From assembly GCA_016743235.1 (NCBI GenBank), contig VRZD01000041.1:1-60699 (forward strand): a stretch of DNA of 60,699 bases, in the 5' to 3' direction. Positions 60,189 to 60,699 of the stretch are shown here, piece by piece (position 1 is the stretch's first letter; each line of letters begins with the position of its first letter). The notes beneath the pieces were generated by a model. It did not search any database. It saw nothing but the letters and a program-made list of their open reading frames with translations, and was not told where the DNA came from. Origin of the DNA: Pantanalinema sp. GBBB05. GTDB taxonomy: Bacteria; Cyanobacteriota; Cyanobacteriia; Leptolyngbyales; Leptolyngbyaceae. A program made the translations under genes and the position numbers.

Positions 60189-60557
60189 ATGGTTGGTTTT
60201 CTGATTGCTGTTGTTGTCACTGCAATTAGCCTGTTGATTATCTCTAAGCTGCCGCTCGGTGTGGAGGTCGATAACCCAGTAGTAGCATTAATCGCTGGAG
60301 CGATTATTGGCGCTCTCAACGGTCTATACAGCTTGTTTCCTGGCTGGTTTCAAGGCACACTTGCGGTTCTCAGTCTGGGATTAATTCCTTTAATCGGCAG
60401 TATTGTCGTATTTGGTTTAGCCGCCTGGTTGATTGAAGGATTTCGCCTGCGATGGGGCGTTGGCAGTGCTATTTTAGGCGCGATCGCCTTAGCCATAATC
60501 AACTCTCTGCTCTTCTTCATCCTGCGCCAAACTGGCTTACTCACAGCGATCTCCTAA
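60189..60557 (+). CDS. Phage-holin-family (YvlD-like) small membrane protein
   Basis: 122 aa with four hydrophobic segments: FLIAVVVTAISLLIISKLP, ALIAGAIIGALNGLYSLF, LAVLSLGLIPLIGSIVVFGLAAWLI and GSAILGAIALAIINSLLFF. The E-V-D-N-P-V-V-A-L-I-A-G pattern after the first helix is typical of the holin_4_2/YvlD family of membrane proteins, which are widespread and not phage-borne in most genomes. Function unknown; often linked to envelope stress. The ATG at 60189 is the start. Confidence 0.85.
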   Translation: MVGFLIAVVVTAISLLIISKLPLGVEVDNPVVALIAGAIIGALNGLYSLFPGWFQGTLAVLSLGLIPLIGSIVVFGLAAWLIEGFRLRWGVGSAILGAIALAIINSLLFFILRQTGLLTAIS

Positions 60558-60661
60558 GTCGCTCAACCAGCCTAACTGAGATCTTGCACCATTCTCAGTA
60601 AGGGTTGCCAAAGGAGCCAAAATCTGAAAGAAAGGGCGTAGCAAAAAATCAGAAGACGGTC

Positions 60662-60699
60662 ATGGAAACCATTCTTCAACACGCCCAAGGGCTAGTGTA
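60662..60699 (+). CDS. Start of an ORF cut by the window edge, possibly a transposase
   Basis: ATG opens METILQHAQGLV and runs off the window after 12 codons. A start of the form M-x-x-I-L-x-x-A-Q-x-L-V is what I recall for a cyanobacterial transposase group, but 12 residues are too few to be sure. CTGAGA...TCTCAG (60576-60598) forms a small stem upstream, which could mark an element end. Confidence 0.3.
   Translation, partial: METILQHAQGLV

Noticed and set aside
60189..60557. Phage origin for the holin-family protein
   Set aside because: No phage genes are nearby, and this four-helix family is widespread on bacterial chromosomes.
1..60699. tRNA, rRNA, tmRNA or RNase P RNA genes
   Set aside because: Reading the intergenic stretches by eye I found no T-arm GGTTC-rAnTCC pattern with a matching acceptor stem, nor conserved rRNA blocks. 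A covariance-model scan would be decisive.

Overview
The window comes from a cyanobacterial chromosome. The evidence is psbY and petN (small subunits of photosystem II and the cytochrome b6f complex), a carboxysomal-type beta-carbonic anhydrase, a cyanobacterial carA/STAS/trpD neighbourhood, and very frequent HIP1 octamers (GCGATCGC). The many two-component, TPR, pentapeptide, caspase-like and NLR-like genes suggest a filamentous species with a large genome. That is an inference; I cannot name a genus. I saw no rRNA, tRNA, CRISPR array or intact prophage. Insertion-sequence traces occur only at the two edges: an ISAzo13-type transposase tail at 2-97 and a possible transposase start at 60662.

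Layout. (1) 1-5.2 kb, minus strand: a type I peptide-export operon made of an IS630-like HTH protein, a C39-peptidase ABC exporter with a cyclic-nucleotide-type sensor domain, and an HlyD adaptor. Upstream is a 21-bp tandem repeat array. (2) 5.86-8.6 kb, plus strand: an NLR-like NB-ARC/TPR gene whose N-terminal domain is separated from its NTPase by one in-frame TGA. (3) 8.6-15.9 kb, minus strand: a fatty-acid desaturase, a 2-oxoglutarate oxygenase, a phosphotransacetylase-like protein, a glycosyltransferase, a Na+/H+ antiporter and a TetR regulator. (4) 16-26.6 kb: a pentapeptide-repeat protein, carbonic anhydrase, rplY, purA, an aldo/keto reductase, a PhyH oxygenase, a divergent adenosine-deaminase-like enzyme, psbY, a RodZ-like protein and a DUF790 nuclease. 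(5) 26.6-38.4 kb: housekeeping genes (pterin dehydratase, STAS protein, carA, trpD, coaX, Nudix, PrxQ, hisB, petN, sat) interleaved with small membrane, TPR and SDR genes. Several convergent pairs overlap at their stop codons. (6) 38.5-46.5 kb: a Tat-exported pseudo-orthocaspase, an alpha/beta hydrolase, infC, and a large transporter-like/HEAT-repeat protein followed by a cyclic-nucleotide-binding protein. (7) 46.5-51 kb, minus strand: a three-gene phosphorelay operon (histidine kinase with a phytochrome/CBCR-like GAF domain, a single-domain receiver, and a five-module response regulator). (8) 51.1-59.5 kb, minus strand: two very large paralogous membrane proteins, an AI-2E-family permease and a small membrane protein. 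(9) A 0.7-kb gene-free stretch, then a holin-family membrane protein.

The best candidate for an undescribed system is block 8. Two adjacent proteins of 894 and 1251 residues share a roughly 600-residue region. Both have an invariant GHF...GDGTG...C-x-QDS-x-QA pattern with exactly 113 residues between the His and the Cys in each. The pattern resembles a circularly permuted papain/NlpC-P60-like active site. In one protein this region is fused to an alpha/beta-hydrolase-like domain behind a multi-pass membrane region. In the other it is fused to a CPBP-like membrane protease domain. Other points to check are the in-frame TGA in the NLR gene, an apparent AUU start on the STAS gene, a probable CUG start on infC, and catalytically dead residues in the caspase-like protein.
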